Positions 13,135-26,928 of a stretch of 64,000 nt of DNA are shown piece after piece. Each line of letters starts with the position of its first letter. The first letter of the stretch is position 1. The notes under the pieces are model-generated. The model was not told the DNA's origin. It saw only the letters and a list, made by a program, of their open reading frames with translations, and searched no databases. Origin of the DNA: Luidia sarsii (lineage: Eukaryota; Echinodermata; Asteroidea; Paxillosida; Luidiidae); contig OX465119.1 of the NCBI GenBank assembly GCA_949987565.1, positions 13,370,578 to 13,434,577 on the forward strand, in the 5' to 3' direction. Made by a program: the position numbers and the translations under genes.

Positions 13135-16100
13135 AAGAGAGAGACAGAGAGACACAGAGAGAGACAGAGAGACACACAGACAGAGACAGAGAGACACACA
13201 GAGAGAGACAGAGAGACAGAGCAAAACAGAGCGAGACAGACAGAGACAGGGAGAGACAGGGAGAGACAGGGAGAGACAGAGACAGACAGAGCAAGAGAGA
13301 AAGACAGAGAGATACAGAGAGAGACAGAGAGACAGAGAAAGACAGAGCGACAGAGCGAGACAGAGCGAGACAGAGACAGACAGAGCGAGACAGACAGAGA
13401 CAGGGAGAGACAGGGAGAGACAGGGAGAGACAGAGACAGACAGAGCAAGAGAGAAAGACAGAGAGATACAGAGAGAGACAGAGAGACAGAGAAAGACAGA
13501 GCGACAGAGCGAGACAGAGCGAGACAGAGACAGACAGAGCGAGACAGAGCGAGACAGAGAGAGACAGAGACAGACAGAGCAAGACAGAGCGAGACAGAGA
13601 GAGAGACAGAGAGACAGAGAAAGACAGAGCGAGAGAGAGAGAGAGACAGACTGAGAAATAGAGGGAGAAAAAGAGAGACAGAGAGGGACAGAGAGGGAGG
13701 GATGGTGAGAGACACAGAGAGAGAGAGACAGAGAGTGAAAAATAAGGAGAGAGACAAGCAGAGACAGAGACAGAGAGAGACGGTGAAGAGAGGGAGAGGG
13801 GGAGAGGAGCTGAGGTGGGGAGGGGGAGAGGGGAAGAGGGAGGGGGAGGGGGAGAGGGGAAGAGGGAGGGGGAGGGAAAGGGGAATCGTTGGTGCAGGCT
13901 TCATTCCAGTGTGTCAGCGGAGATAACAAGGCCTGATGTGCTGTGACAACAGCAATCTTTCTCCCCTTCCCTCTCCCCCCTCCCCTCCTCCTCCTCCTCC
14001 TCCTCCCACTCCCCCATGCCCTTGCCCAGACTCTTGGCTTGCTGTGTTACCACTGAGTCAGCTGATGGGGGCCGACCCGACCCGCACTGGAGCGATGGGG
14101 TGTGACCCAGACGGAGAAAAGGTCGACCGAAGAGGCCCAAGAAGAGGCAGAACGCAAAACGTTCTTCACCTTCACTTAAAGAAAACTCTTTCTTTTTTTC
14201 TCTCTTTTAATTGTCTTTTTTTTTAATCCAAAGTTTACCACTCGGATTACGCCACCGGGAGAGGTAAACTGTGCAAATTGCGACCGGCGGGACATAATAG
14301 ACTCCGTGAAATTGCGGCCCAAAGAAAATCGCAGAGCTGGCTAAGAAATGATCACGGCAAAGGATCCTAAAAAAAGGAGTTGCCCAGTTTTTTTTTTGAA
14401 AGTTTAAGGCGGCTTCAAAAGTTCAAAAATGAACCTAGAAAACAAAAAAAGAATCCTCAAAATACCAAAGACAACTTGGCAGGATTTGAACCCCCCATTC
14501 TCCGGTTTAATTCAGCAGCACTTGAATTTCTCCCCGTAACAATGGGTCCCTCTTCAAACGGACAATCCCTTACAAAACCAACACTGATGTCCGAATTTTG
14601 TGCCAGGCTAGACTCACTTGGACCCATAGTACACCGTTGTTGTTTTTTTCACAAACATATATTGTTTCCGATTGTTTAAGCGAGATTTGAAAACAAAGTA
14701 GGTCCAAAAAAATGACATTGCAAACTGCTCACTGACTAAAATGACCTGTGAATGATACACAAATCTCAAAAGTGAGACGGCCTGACGTTTCAATCCAAGC
14801 AGGACCTTTGAAAATGACGCATTGTTAAAAAAAAAAAAAAAACCCGTATGGCAGAATATGATCGGTTGCTTGTCTACCACGGACCGTCTGTGTTTCATTT
14901 CTCACTGCCATGACTGACGTCATTTGAAAGGTCAGTCGGAATGACGACAGCGAGCGAGAGAGGGGACCCCCCCCCCAAAAAAAAAAGAAGAAGAAATAGT
15001 TTGAGGCCAGGCCTTGATCACTTGCAGGTGATGCCGCGATCTTTGCAATGCATCTTTTTTTCTAATTTTCGCTCGCCTGTTTGCTAGCCAGCTGGTCGCT
15101 GCTATTAAAATCAACGTGGCATCATGCTTTGCTCATCAATTTCTTCTTTTTTTTGGGTGTCTGGCCACTGGCGTTTTTGTTTTGTAACCCAAAGAAGAAA
15201 GTATGACGTTTCAAACCGGGCAGGAGCTTCTTAAGGATCAAAGCGTCAGGTTCCGTAAATTTTCCGGACTCACTCCTCGGGCCGTTGGAATCAGTCAAGC
15301 CATCGGAAAATATTTTTTACAGTACCGATAAATAAATGAAAACATGTTGCAAACTGCTCCATGACTAAAATGACCTGCAATATATCCATCTCCAAAGTTA
15401 GTGGACCCGACGTTCCGATCCTACCGGGAACTTGCTCAAAGGCAAAGAAGATATAGTTATTTTATTTTTTGCTCTGCATTTGAGAAAGGTCCTGCTAGGA
15501 TCGAAACGTCAGGCCCACTAAATTTTAACGTTTTATTTTTTGGTGATATACACAAATGTTGCAAACTGCTTACTGACTAAAATTACCAAAATGCAAATCT
15601 TAAAATTTAGTGGGCCTGACGTTTTGATCCTAGCAGGACCTTTCTCAAAGGCAGAGTTTTATTTTATTTTTTGTTTGCTTTTTGATAAGCCCAAATCAAT
15701 TAAATTTTGATTTGACTTGATTTCTGCTCAATCCTGATCTGGATTGATTCATTCTCATCGGCCAACTTGAGCCGACAACTTCACGGTTGGAGTGGAACTG
15801 TAAGCGGAATGCAAAAGAAAAGAATTCACGTATCTTGCAATCTGGGTCATTAAATGTTGGTTGTTTTTTTTTTTTTTTGGGGGGGCATTTTTTAATTGCT
15901 TCAAATTTTGTTGTTCTCATCTTTTGACCTTTGGGTATGACAAAATGGTGTCGCGAGAGGAGAAGAGATCAAAGAGGGAAGAGCACGAGAGGGGGAGAAG
16001 GTTAGGGAAGGGCCAAGTGCGGGCCGGCTGGAGCCTGGGAGACTTTAGAAGGATCTTCTCCTTAAAGGCCCAATACAACATTGGGAAGATCTGAAAACAT

Positions 16101-16999
16101 CAATGTCCACAGACTTCCTTCTAATTTGCACAGTTTGTAGATGGTCATGATAGAATCCTCATGTTGAAATCTTACGGTCTGGGATGCTGTACTTCTCGAG
16201 AAATCGTCACTCAAACATCGACAAATAGTTATTACTCGCGAGTTATAAACTATTTCTTACACTACAGAATGGTGCGAAAACCGTGACTTTTTTTTTGACT
16301 TTTTCTACTTTCTAAGATTACCGTTTGAGCTAAAAACTTTGCAGTATTGCTTTTTTTTTTTAATGTTTAACGATTTAACACACAAACTGTGGCAATCTTT
16401 TGACCTTTACCGATGTTGTATCGGGCCTTTAACGCCATGCAGCGGTGACTGTTGATGTCAGATATGCTCGCTGTTGACACGCGCTCCGATACCGGTCAGG
16501 TTTTTTTTTCTAGCCTTCTCGGGCCGGCGCGGCTTGCCAAAACACCCCCAATGCTCCGTATGGGGCTCCCTCGGCACAACGCCGCTGTCCCCAGGTTTTT
16601 CTTGTAAAAAGGGGAACCAGAGGTCGCTGCGTGGTAGACGGAGGGGCTGTCTTCCTCCTTTCCCCGAGGGACAGATAGAGAGAGAGAGGGAGAGAGGGAG
16701 AGAGGGGACGAAAGACACAGAGAGACAGACAGACGCAGACTCACAGAGACAGAGAGAGACAGAGACAGTGCTGGAGAGAGATGGACGTACAAAGACAGAG
16801 GTACAGCAAGACAGACAGTTCGGGAAGGGAGAGCTACAGAGAGAGAGACAGAGAGAGAGAAAGAGAGAGAGACAGAAAGAAAGACAGAGAGAGACAGGGA
16901 AATATAGACAGGAAGACGGAGAGAGGGAGAGAGAGACAGAGAGAGAGAAAGAGAGGGGGAGGGAGAGAGAGAGGGAGAGAGAGAGAGAGAGGAGAGAGA

Positions 17000-17043
<44 letters not shown>

Positions 17044-18132
17044 CAGAGATTTAGACAGAGGCATAAAGACAGATACACAGTGACGGAAAACCAACAGAGG
17101 CAGGGAGACATAGAGAAGGAGGGGAGAGAGGGGGAGAGACGGAGAGACAGAGTGGTGCGGGGAGGAGGGGGGAGAGGGAGGGAGGGAGGGAGGGAGGGAG
17201 GGAGGGAGGGAGGGAGGGAGGGAGAGAGGGAGGGAGGGATGGAGGGAGGGGAGGGAGGGGGGAGGGAGGGAGGGAGGGAGGGAGGGAGGGAGGGAGGGAG
17301 GGAGGGGAGGGAGGGAGGGAGGGAGGGGAGGGAGGGAGGGAGGATGGGAGGAAGGGGGGTCTGGAGAAATGTCAGCTCCTCTCTTTATGAAACGGCTCAG
17401 GTTTCTGCTCGGCAAGCATCCGCAGCAAATCATTCCCGAATTGTTGTCCTAAAATAAACGGCGTGTTTGCCGGGCCAGGCCCGGCCACCCCGTCAAGGGC
17501 TTGGCGCGTCATCATGCGACCGACCAAAGTTCAAGTGGAGGGTGAGCACAAAGATGAGCTTGCGGGGCAGGAAAAGAAAGAAGAAAAAAAACGAAGAGAA
17601 GAAGACGAGAGAAGTGGACGGAGCAACTTTCGCCGCACAATTTCTCTGAAAGGGAGTGAAGGAGTCCGTCTTGACGTGGAATCTGAGGGTGACAGAACGT
17701 GAATCTGAGAGTGACAGAACGTGGAATCTGAGAGTGGCAGAACGTGGAATCTGAGAGTGACAAAACGTGGAATCTGAGAGTGATAGAACGTGGATCTTCC
17801 TCGTGACTCGCGACTATCCACAACGGTCTTCGGACTTTGAAATTGTAATGGAGTCAGAAATATATTTCCAAAAAGAAAATTGTTTCCAGGGTCAGAGATT
17901 TTGGAAAATGCCTCTTGAATGGCATCACCAGGCTATTGGCAAAGGTTCAATCTCTGGATACATACATCTTGGAGCTGGGTAACGGATAGGGAGCGCACAT
18001 GTTGCGTGTTTCAGCTGCCAGTGTACTGTAACCGTATTTTTTTAAATATTTTTTTAACATCTCTGGGACATGTTGGGACTTGTCCCAGGAATGAACTTGT
18101 CAATGTGCCAAAGCTTTCCTTTCACTTCCCTC

Positions 18133-18198
<66 letters not shown>

Positions 18199-18786
18199 TC
18201 TTCTCTCCCTCCCTTCTCTCTGTCTGTCCTCTCCCTCTCTCTACCTCTATCTCCCTTTCCCTCCCTCTCTATCTACCTCCCCCTCTCTCCCTCGTTCTCT
18301 TTCTCTCCCTCTGTCTCTCTGACTCTCCCCTCCCTCCCTATCTCTCTCCCTCCTTCTCTCTCTCTCCCCCTCTCTCCTCTCTCTCTCTCCTTCTCTCTCT
18401 NNNNNNNNNNNNNNNNNNNNNNNNNNNNNNNNNNNNNNNNNNNNNNNNNNNNNNNNNNNNNNNNNNNNNNNNNNNNNNNNNNNNNNNNNNNNNNNNNNNN
18501 NNNNNNNNNNNNNNNNNNNNNNNNNNNNNNNNNNNNNNNNNNNNNNNNNNNNNNNNNNNNNNNNNNNNNNNNNNNNNNNNNNNNNNNNNNNNNNNNNNNN
18601 TGTCTCCCCCTCGCTCTCTAGCTCGCTCTCTCTCCCTCTTTGTCTCTGTCTCCCTCTCTCTCTCTGTCTCCCTCTCTCTCTAGCTCTCTCTCTCTCCCTC
18701 TTTGTCTCTGTCTCTCTCTCTCTCTCTGTCTCCCTCTCTCTCTAGCTCTCTCTCTCTCTCACTATCTATCTCCCTCTCTCTCTCCC

Positions 18787-18837
<51 letters not shown>

Positions 18838-18858
18838 CCTCTCTCTCTCCTTCTCTCT

Positions 18859-18913
<55 letters not shown>

Positions 18914-21900
18914 CCTCTCTCTCTCTCTCTTTCTTTCTCTCGGGGAGAGCGAGAGGTGAAGTTCGGGTTTCAAAAGGCTGCCGCCAACGGGGAGGGCGCA
19001 AACAAATACCGAGCGTGGTTTCGCGAGGTGTGGCTCTGCAGTTTGCTCGTCGTGTGACGGCGGCAACAGCTTGTGATCAGGAGCGCTTGCACGCGCAAGC
19101 GCTCAGGCCCGGCCGACTTGGCGCGGAGTCGGCGCTCCTGGCGTAGATTGAACTTGACAAGACGTTTTGGTTACAAGTCGATTAAAAACGAAAAATCGAG
19201 GGAGGGAGGGAGGGAGGGAGGGAGGAGGGGTGGGTTGTGGGAGGGGAGGGGGGTCCTCAGGATGGCCCAAGGGTGTGCAGATTGGTTAATTGATCTTGCT
19301 GGGGTTGATGATGGCATTCTTGGGTTCTATCGCACGCATACTGGAGGCACCTGTCCCCTTTTCCATCCTCCTTCCCTTCCGCACTCTCCTCCCCTCTCCT
19401 CTCCTCTCCCCTCCTCTCCTCTCCTCTCCCCTCCTCTCCTCTCCTCTCCTCTCCTCCCCTTCCCTCCCCCTCCCTCTCACCATGAGCGCAGGCTCGGCCT
19501 GGCTTTGGTGATACATTCCACACGCTTGCTGCCAGCAATCTGACTACCAGAGGAGGCCACTTCAGGGGAGGGGGGACGCGAGGGGGTAAATGATGAAGGC
19601 ACGGGAGAGAGGAGGGAGGGAGGGAGGGCAGAGAAGGTCAAAAGTTCGACACCAAAGATAGTTTTGCTTTTATCTCTTTCCATTGATTGCCTTGGCTACT
19701 CCTTGTACATTTTATTCTGTTCTTTTCTAGTATGCCGCTCTGCTCGTGTTAAAGACACTCGAAATTCAATCCCTTGGTCACCGTAGTAATGCTGTCCGTC
19801 TTAGCCATGAGAACATCTGGATGAAGCGTCTTCGGACCACATGGTCTCAACATCCAGGAGGGTAATGACTAACACCATGCTTGCTTTCTGATAATCCTTT
19901 TTTTGTGTTCACTCCTCCACACTTCTCTCTTTGATCTTTCCCCCTCTTCTCACTAATCCCTACCCTACTCCTTGCCCTTCTCTTTGATCTATCCCTACCA
20001 GCTTTACTCTTTGTTTTTTGTTTCTCATCCGTGTCCTATTCACACTCTCCCCCCTTCCTTCCTGTACATGTATCTGTTTTGTCCTTGTCACTCTGCCTTT
20101 GAGAAAGGTCCTGCTAGGATCGAAACATCAGGCCCACTAATTTTTGAAATTCAATCCAATTAATGATTTTGATATTCATTTGAATATTTGCTGTAAATTA
20201 ATCACTCAATGTCCAATATCATCAAAATGTAAGTGTGTCTGCCATGCATAATTTGGATGTAGATACACGGTACGTTAACAGTCTGGCATACATAAAAACT
20301 TTCCTACATTGACTTTCCTGATAAAAAATAATCAATTTTAGGAGTATAAACTCCAATTCGAGGCTGTAGAGATGAATTTCATTAAGTTAACAAAAATCTC
20401 CAAATTTAGTGGGCCTGATGTTTCGATCCTAGCAGGACCTTTCTCAAAGGTAGAGACCTTTGAGAAAGGTCCTGCTAGGATCGAAACGTCAGGCCCACTA
20501 AATTTGGAGATTTGCATTTTGGTAATTTTAGTCAGTAAGAAGTTTGCAACATTTTTGAGTAAAATAAAAGTAAAAACAAGTTAAAAAAAAAATTGAAAAA
20601 AAAAATGAAAAATTGAAAAAGCATTGAATTTTTTTTTATCTGAATAAAAAAAAAATTTAACATCTGAACGCGGTTGGCCGCACGGACGGATGGACGGACA
20701 GAAATTGGTCTTACATCAAAAAGAAAATCCTTCAGCAAGCGGAACACACCATAACCTGGTGACGATACAGAGATGACATCCTTGTCATTTACGACGGCAA
20801 TCTTGAGGAGTTCCAAAAACCTCATCAACCATCTGAACCAAATCCACCCTACTCTAAAATTCACCCACGAATGTTACATGGAGGTTTACACGGCTTGGTA
20901 GCTCGCCAAACAGAGGGGAAAAAAAAAACCCCAAAAAGCCCCCTGCCTCTGGGATATTGGATGATGGCATGCATGCTCCAATCGAAAAACAACCCAGCAC
21001 GGCAAACGACAAACAACCACTCGTATAAATCGTGGCATCACAAGAGTCTTCAGCAGCTCGACAAAGACTAGCCGTCTGCGGCCGAAACATCGCTACTTTC
21101 CAGCCGACATCGTGAGCCTTCACAACTTATTCTCATGTCAGTCACCGCGACAAACGACCTCTTTCTGGGGTATGTTAAATAATAAACCTTTTCGACGTTC
21201 ACAAAGCATCACGGGTATAGATGACAAACTCGCCGTCTTTTTATCGCACACTCTATGGGAAAGCACTTAAGTTCGTGATTTGTTTAATTCTTTTCTCCAA
21301 AAACTAGATGGAGTTCAGAAATGAAACTTACACAGATGTTTTGCCTAGATACAAGCAACAATATACATATTTTTTTGAAACGTTCAGTGGGTAGTTTCGG
21401 AGAAATCAGTGAAAATTTCCTTGGTGACTGGATGGCAAATGTGGTGCGCGCATGCAGCTGCGCGCAAGCATGCACAGCGCGCCGCTAGCTGTATGCGGTA
21501 CCACACTGCCATCCTGTCACCAACGGAATCCCCACTATAAATTTCTCTGAAACCGCCCACTCAATGTTCCAACCAAAAAGATATTTTGTTGCTGGTATCT
21601 AGACGAATATTCTGTGTGAGTTTCATCTCTGAATTCCATCTAGTTTTTGGAGAACAAAATTAAACAAATAATGAACTTCAGCGCTTTGCCATAGAGTTGT
21701 GCGATAAAAATACGGCAAGTTTGTCATCTATACCCATGATGCTTTTCAAAAGTCGATAATGTTGATTATTTACAGACGGACTAAAACGTTGGGGGGGGGG
21801 ACTTGAAATGGATGGCATGTCTGCTGATGGTTTGGTCAATGAAAAAACAAATGATGACCCCCTCAATGGGTCATGCACGGAGCGGATAGAGTATATAATA

Positions 21901-24900
21901 CAAAGAGGTACAGTACTGTAGGTGGGTGTGGGTGAGTATCTACATGTAGTGCCTTGTAGAGACCCAAGACAATGGGTTGAATAGGTCTCCACAGGGAAAT
22001 TCTAGGTGTATAGGTCTCCACAAGGTTTTCATGAAACCGATATTTGGATATACAGTACCGGTAACTCAAAAAGGAGGACATTTTTTATGCACTAACACAA
22101 CCGAGTGAGAAACGATGTTTTAAAAATGCTCCCATTTCAACCACATTCACTTTCCTGGGTAGAAATTTGGACCGTATTATGTCCCTTTATATACAACACT
22201 TTCATTTTTTTTTTAGTTTTCACTAAATACCCGATTTGTGAAATCCTTTTGGATTTTGATATTCATTGAAATATTTGCTGTAAATCATTGTTAGATCAAT
22301 ACTTAATCACTCAATGTCCAATATCATCAAAATGTCTGCCATGCATGATTTGGAGTATATACTCTAATTTGAGGCTGTCGAGATGACTTTAATTTAGTTA
22401 ACAAAAATCTCAAAATTTAGTGGGCCTGACGTTTCGATCCTGGCAGGACCTTTCTCACGCAGGCAAAGGTTCTGCTAGGATCGATACGCCAGGCCCTCTG
22501 AGATTATTCTTATGTATTGCAGGTTATTGAAGTCAGTGAGTATTTTACAACAGTTTTTTTTTTGTAGCGCTAGTACGCAAAACCAGAGGTCTTTGCTTCC
22601 AGTCAAAGTTTCTGCCGTCGTTTCAAAAATTATTCACAAGTTCCCAGTCGGGTTCAAGTCCCGCTCCAGTCAAAAGTTTTCTTTGCCTTTTTTTTTTTTC
22701 AAAATTGGTCAAACAAACTCCAAGCGCGCATTCTTCAGTTTGCCCGATGAAGGTTAGCAGTTAGCAACCGAAACGTCGCCACCAGCAACGACACATCGCG
22801 TGACTTTGATCACCCTTTCCACTTACACTCCCATTTGTATTTGTTTGTAAAAAAAGAGAGAGAGAGAGAGACCTTGATCACTCAATGTCCAATGTCATCG
22901 CGAGAGGGATCCAGAGTGGGAGCGGTCGGCACCTACCTGCAGGCTTGGGTGGCACCCCAGGTCCAGTAGCGTCTTGACCACGCCGTAGTGACCCTTGTTG
23001 ACCCCGATGTGGATGGCCGTCTGCCGCCGCTTGTTGCGGGCGTTCAGGTCGGCGTTGTCGCGGTGGAGCAGTTCGATGACCGAGGGCTCGTCCCCAAAGG
23101 CCGCGTGGTGGATGGCGCGATCCCCGTCCTTGTCCTTGCAGGAGGGGTGGGGGGAGGGAAGAGAGAACCGCGACTGTCTCAAAATGCTGAAATGCAAATC
23201 CCTACAATGGTCCTACAATGGTCCTACAATGGTCCTACAATGGTCCTACAATGGTCCTACAATGGTCCTACAATGGTCCTTCAATGGTCCTACAATGGTC
23301 CTACAATGGTCCTACAATGGTCCTACAATGGTCCTACAATGGTCCTACAATGGTCCTACAATGGTCCTACAATGGTCCTACAATGGTCCTACAATGGTCC
23401 TACAATGGTCCTACAATGGTCCTACAATGGTCCTACAATGGTCCTACAATGGTCCTACAATGGTCCTACATTGGTCCTACAATGGTCTGATGGTCCTAAC
23501 CCATTACCGATCCTGGTGGGATTGCAGCAAACCTATCTTCTCGATCTCCCCTACTCCTATTCCCCCACCTCTTCCCCTTTCCTCTCCTCCGTTTCTTCCA
23601 CTTCCTCCTCCCTCTCAACTTCTTCCTCCTCCCTCTCCTCCACTTCCCTCTCCTCCCCCGTGTCCCCTCCCCTTCTCCTCCCTCTCCTCCTCCCTCTCCT
23701 CCACTTCCCCCTCTTCCCTCTCCTCCCCCGTGTCCCTTCCCCTTCCCTCTCCTCCTCTTCCCCTCGTTTTCTTCTCCCTCCTCCCTCTTCTCTTCTTCCT
23801 CTTCCCTCTCTTCCACTTCCCCCTCTTTTCCTCTCCTCCTCTGTGTGCCCCTCCCCTCATTCACCCTCTCATCCTCCTTCTCAATCTCCCCTACTCCTAT
23901 TCCCCCTCCCCTTCCCCCTCCTCCTCTTACCCCTGTCTCCCTCTCTCTCCTCCCCTTCCTCCTCCCCTTCCCCCTCCTCCCCCTCCTCCCCCTCTCCTCC
24001 TCCTCCCTCTCAATCTCCCCTATACCTCTTCCCCCTCCTCCTCTGTGTCCCCTCCCCTCCTCCCCCACCTCCCCCTCTCCTCCTCCTGCCTCTCAATCTC
24101 CCCTACACCTCTTCCCTCTCCTCCTCTGTGTCTCCTCCCCTCATCCCCCTCCTCCCCCCTCTCCTCCTCCTCCCTCTCAATCTCCCCTACACCTCTTCCC
24201 CCCTCCTCCTCCCCTCCTCTCCCAGGCGGTGCACCCCCTTACCTCCATCTCCACATCCACGTTGTGCCTGATGAGTGCCTTGATGACGTCCACGTGTCCA
24301 TTCTGGCTGGCTGCTTGCAGCGCCGTGTGACCGGCAAACTGCACATTGACCTGCCGTCGGGCAAAGACAGAAGAGCAGCATGAAGGCAAGACCACCGTTA
24401 ACCCGCAAACAATTCTCCGTGGGGGGGGGGGTTAATGGAGGATTGTGGAGGATTGAGGCAGGTATGAACATTTGCAGTTAGAGGATTGTGGAGGATTGAG
24501 GCAGGTATGAACATTTCCAGTTGGAGGAATGTGGAGGATTGAGGCAGGTGGTAAAATTTACACTGCAGGATTGTGGAGGATTGAGGAAGATTGTAAAATT
24601 TACACCAGAGGATTGAGGAGGATTGAGGAAGATTGTAAAAATCTGTACTGGACGATTGTGGAGGATTGAGGAAGGTTGTAAAATTTACACTGGAGGATTG
24701 TGGAGGATTGAGGAAGGTTGTTCGATTTACACTTATTAGGTACGGTTAAAGACAACAGTGTATCTCCCAAAGGTCCTATTTAGGCTAATCATAATAGTGT
24801 GTCACATCAGAGTCACAATGCGCTTCACAGGAGACAACGATTAAAAACAATTAATGGAACAACAGCACCAACTTGAAAGCGCCAAAATTGAAAGTTGTTT

Positions 24901-25365
24901 TTCACCTGAAACAAAATTCGGACATGTCTCATTGGAGATTTAACCTACATGTAGATCTATACACTGTACTTTAAATTTAAGCCCACAGACACTTTGATTC
25001 TCCCCCAAAAATATCAAAAATCCTAAAATCTAAGCCACAAGTTTTACAAATAATACAATTTGTTTTTTACAAAATTGAACAACAACAAAAATGAGCTGAT
25101 TTTTAAACTCTGATTGTTCTGAAATTGTTTTCAGGAAGTTGTTAATTCTAGATACAATCACAGAGATAAAGAAGACACTGGGAATGACCCCCATAAACTT
25201 GTCTTTGTCCCGGCCTATATAGGAAATATATGGGCCAATCACTCATCCCAAGATTTATATCATTCCTGGTTTAAACAAAAGCCAGACAAGCAGAGCACAT
25301 GACCCAGATATGTAATGGCTACAAAGCTGGGGACAAGAGAGAGAGAGACAGAGACAGACAGAGGC

Positions 25366-25412
<47 letters not shown>

Positions 25413-25449
25413 CAGACAGAGGCAGAGACAGAAAGAGGCAGAGACAGAA

Positions 25450-25482
<33 letters not shown>

Positions 25483-25519
25483 AAGAGAGACAGAGACAAA
25501 GACAGAGACAGAGACAGAA

Positions 25520-25554
<35 letters not shown>

Positions 25555-26473
25555 CATAAAGAGAGGGAGAGGCAGACAGAGACAGAGAGTGGGTGAGACA
25601 GCCAGGCAACGACCGAGAGACATAACATAGAGACAGAGACATAGAGGACGAGAGACAGAGAGATAGAGAGACAGAGAGGGGAGAGACAGAGAGGGGGGAG
25701 AGACAGAGAGAGAGGGAGAGACAGAGAGAGAAAGACAGACAGAGACAAGACAGAGACAGAGACAGAAAGAGACAGCTCTAGACAGAAAGAGACAGAGACA
25801 GTTAGATAGGCACAAAGAGAGACAGAGAGAGACAGAGACAGTAAGATGGGAAGAGAGAGACAGAGAGAGACATAGACAGCGTGACAGAAAGAGAGACAGA
25901 GAGAGAGGGCAGGAGAGAGAGACAGAGGAGAGAGGTCAGGAGAGAGAGACAGAGGAGAGAGGGCAGGAGAGAGACAGAGGAGAGAGGGCAGGAGAGAGAG
26001 ACAGAGGAGAGAGGGCAGGAGAGAGAGACAGAGGAGAGAGGGCAGGAGAGAGAGACAGAGGAGAGAGGGCAGGAGAGAGACAGAGGAGAGAGGGCAGGAG
26101 AGAGACAGAGGAGAGAGGGCAGGAGAGAGAGACAGAGGAGAGAGGGCAGGAGAGAGAGACAGAGGAGAGAGGGCAGGAGAGAGACAGAGGAGAGAGGGCA
26201 GGAGAGAGAGACAGAGGAGAGAGGGCAGGAGAGAGAGACAGAGGAGAGAGGGCAGGAGAGAGAGACAGAGGAGAGAGGGCAGGAGAGATACAGAGGAGAG
26301 AGGGCAGGAGAGAGACACACAGAAAGAAGAAGGAGAGGGAGGCTGCCATCTGTTTCACCTCAAAGCCAGTTTAGATTGTCACACCAACGCTAATGACCTC
26401 CACAATGACTGCCCGACCTTAATTAAGTCCGGCTGGCTGGCTAACAGGCAGGCAGGGAGGCAGTCAGTCAGTT

Positions 26474-26510
<37 letters not shown>

Positions 26511-26541
26511 ACCAGAAAACCAGCTAGCCAGCCAGCCAGCT

Positions 26542-26575
<34 letters not shown>

Positions 26576-26681
26576 ACAGCCAAACAGCCAGCCAGCCAGC
26601 CAGCCAGCCAACCAGCCAACCAGCTAGCCAGCCAGCCAGCCAGCCAGCCAACCAGCCAGCCAGCCAGCCAGCCAACCAGCT

Positions 26682-26719
<38 letters not shown>

Positions 26720-26880
26720 AAAACCAGCTAGCTAGTCAGCCAGCCAGCCAGCCAGCCAGTCTGCTAGCCAGCCAGCCAGAAAGCCAGCCAGCCAGCCGGC
26801 CAGCCAGAAAGCCAGCCAGCCAGCCAGTCTGCTAGCCAGCCAGCCAGAAAGCCAGCCAGCCAGCCGGCCAGCCAGACAGA

Positions 26881-26928
<48 letters not shown>

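Noticed and set aside
12609..13904. Long Leu/Ser-rich open frames (up to 431 codons) on the minus strand; similar frames at 16458-17457, 25255-26320 and 34517-35284
   Set aside because: They are translations of (GA)n/(TC)n repeats, open in several frames on both strands, with no splice structure or non-repeat domain.
20690..20890. Active reverse transcriptase gene
   Set aside because: In-frame stop, frame change and loss of most of the domain; only the region around the aspartates remains.
23199..23490. CRISPR-like regular array (also the 17-, 43-, 55-, 69- and 120-bp arrays)
   Set aside because: Units are contiguous without variable spacers, and the context is a spliced animal genome.
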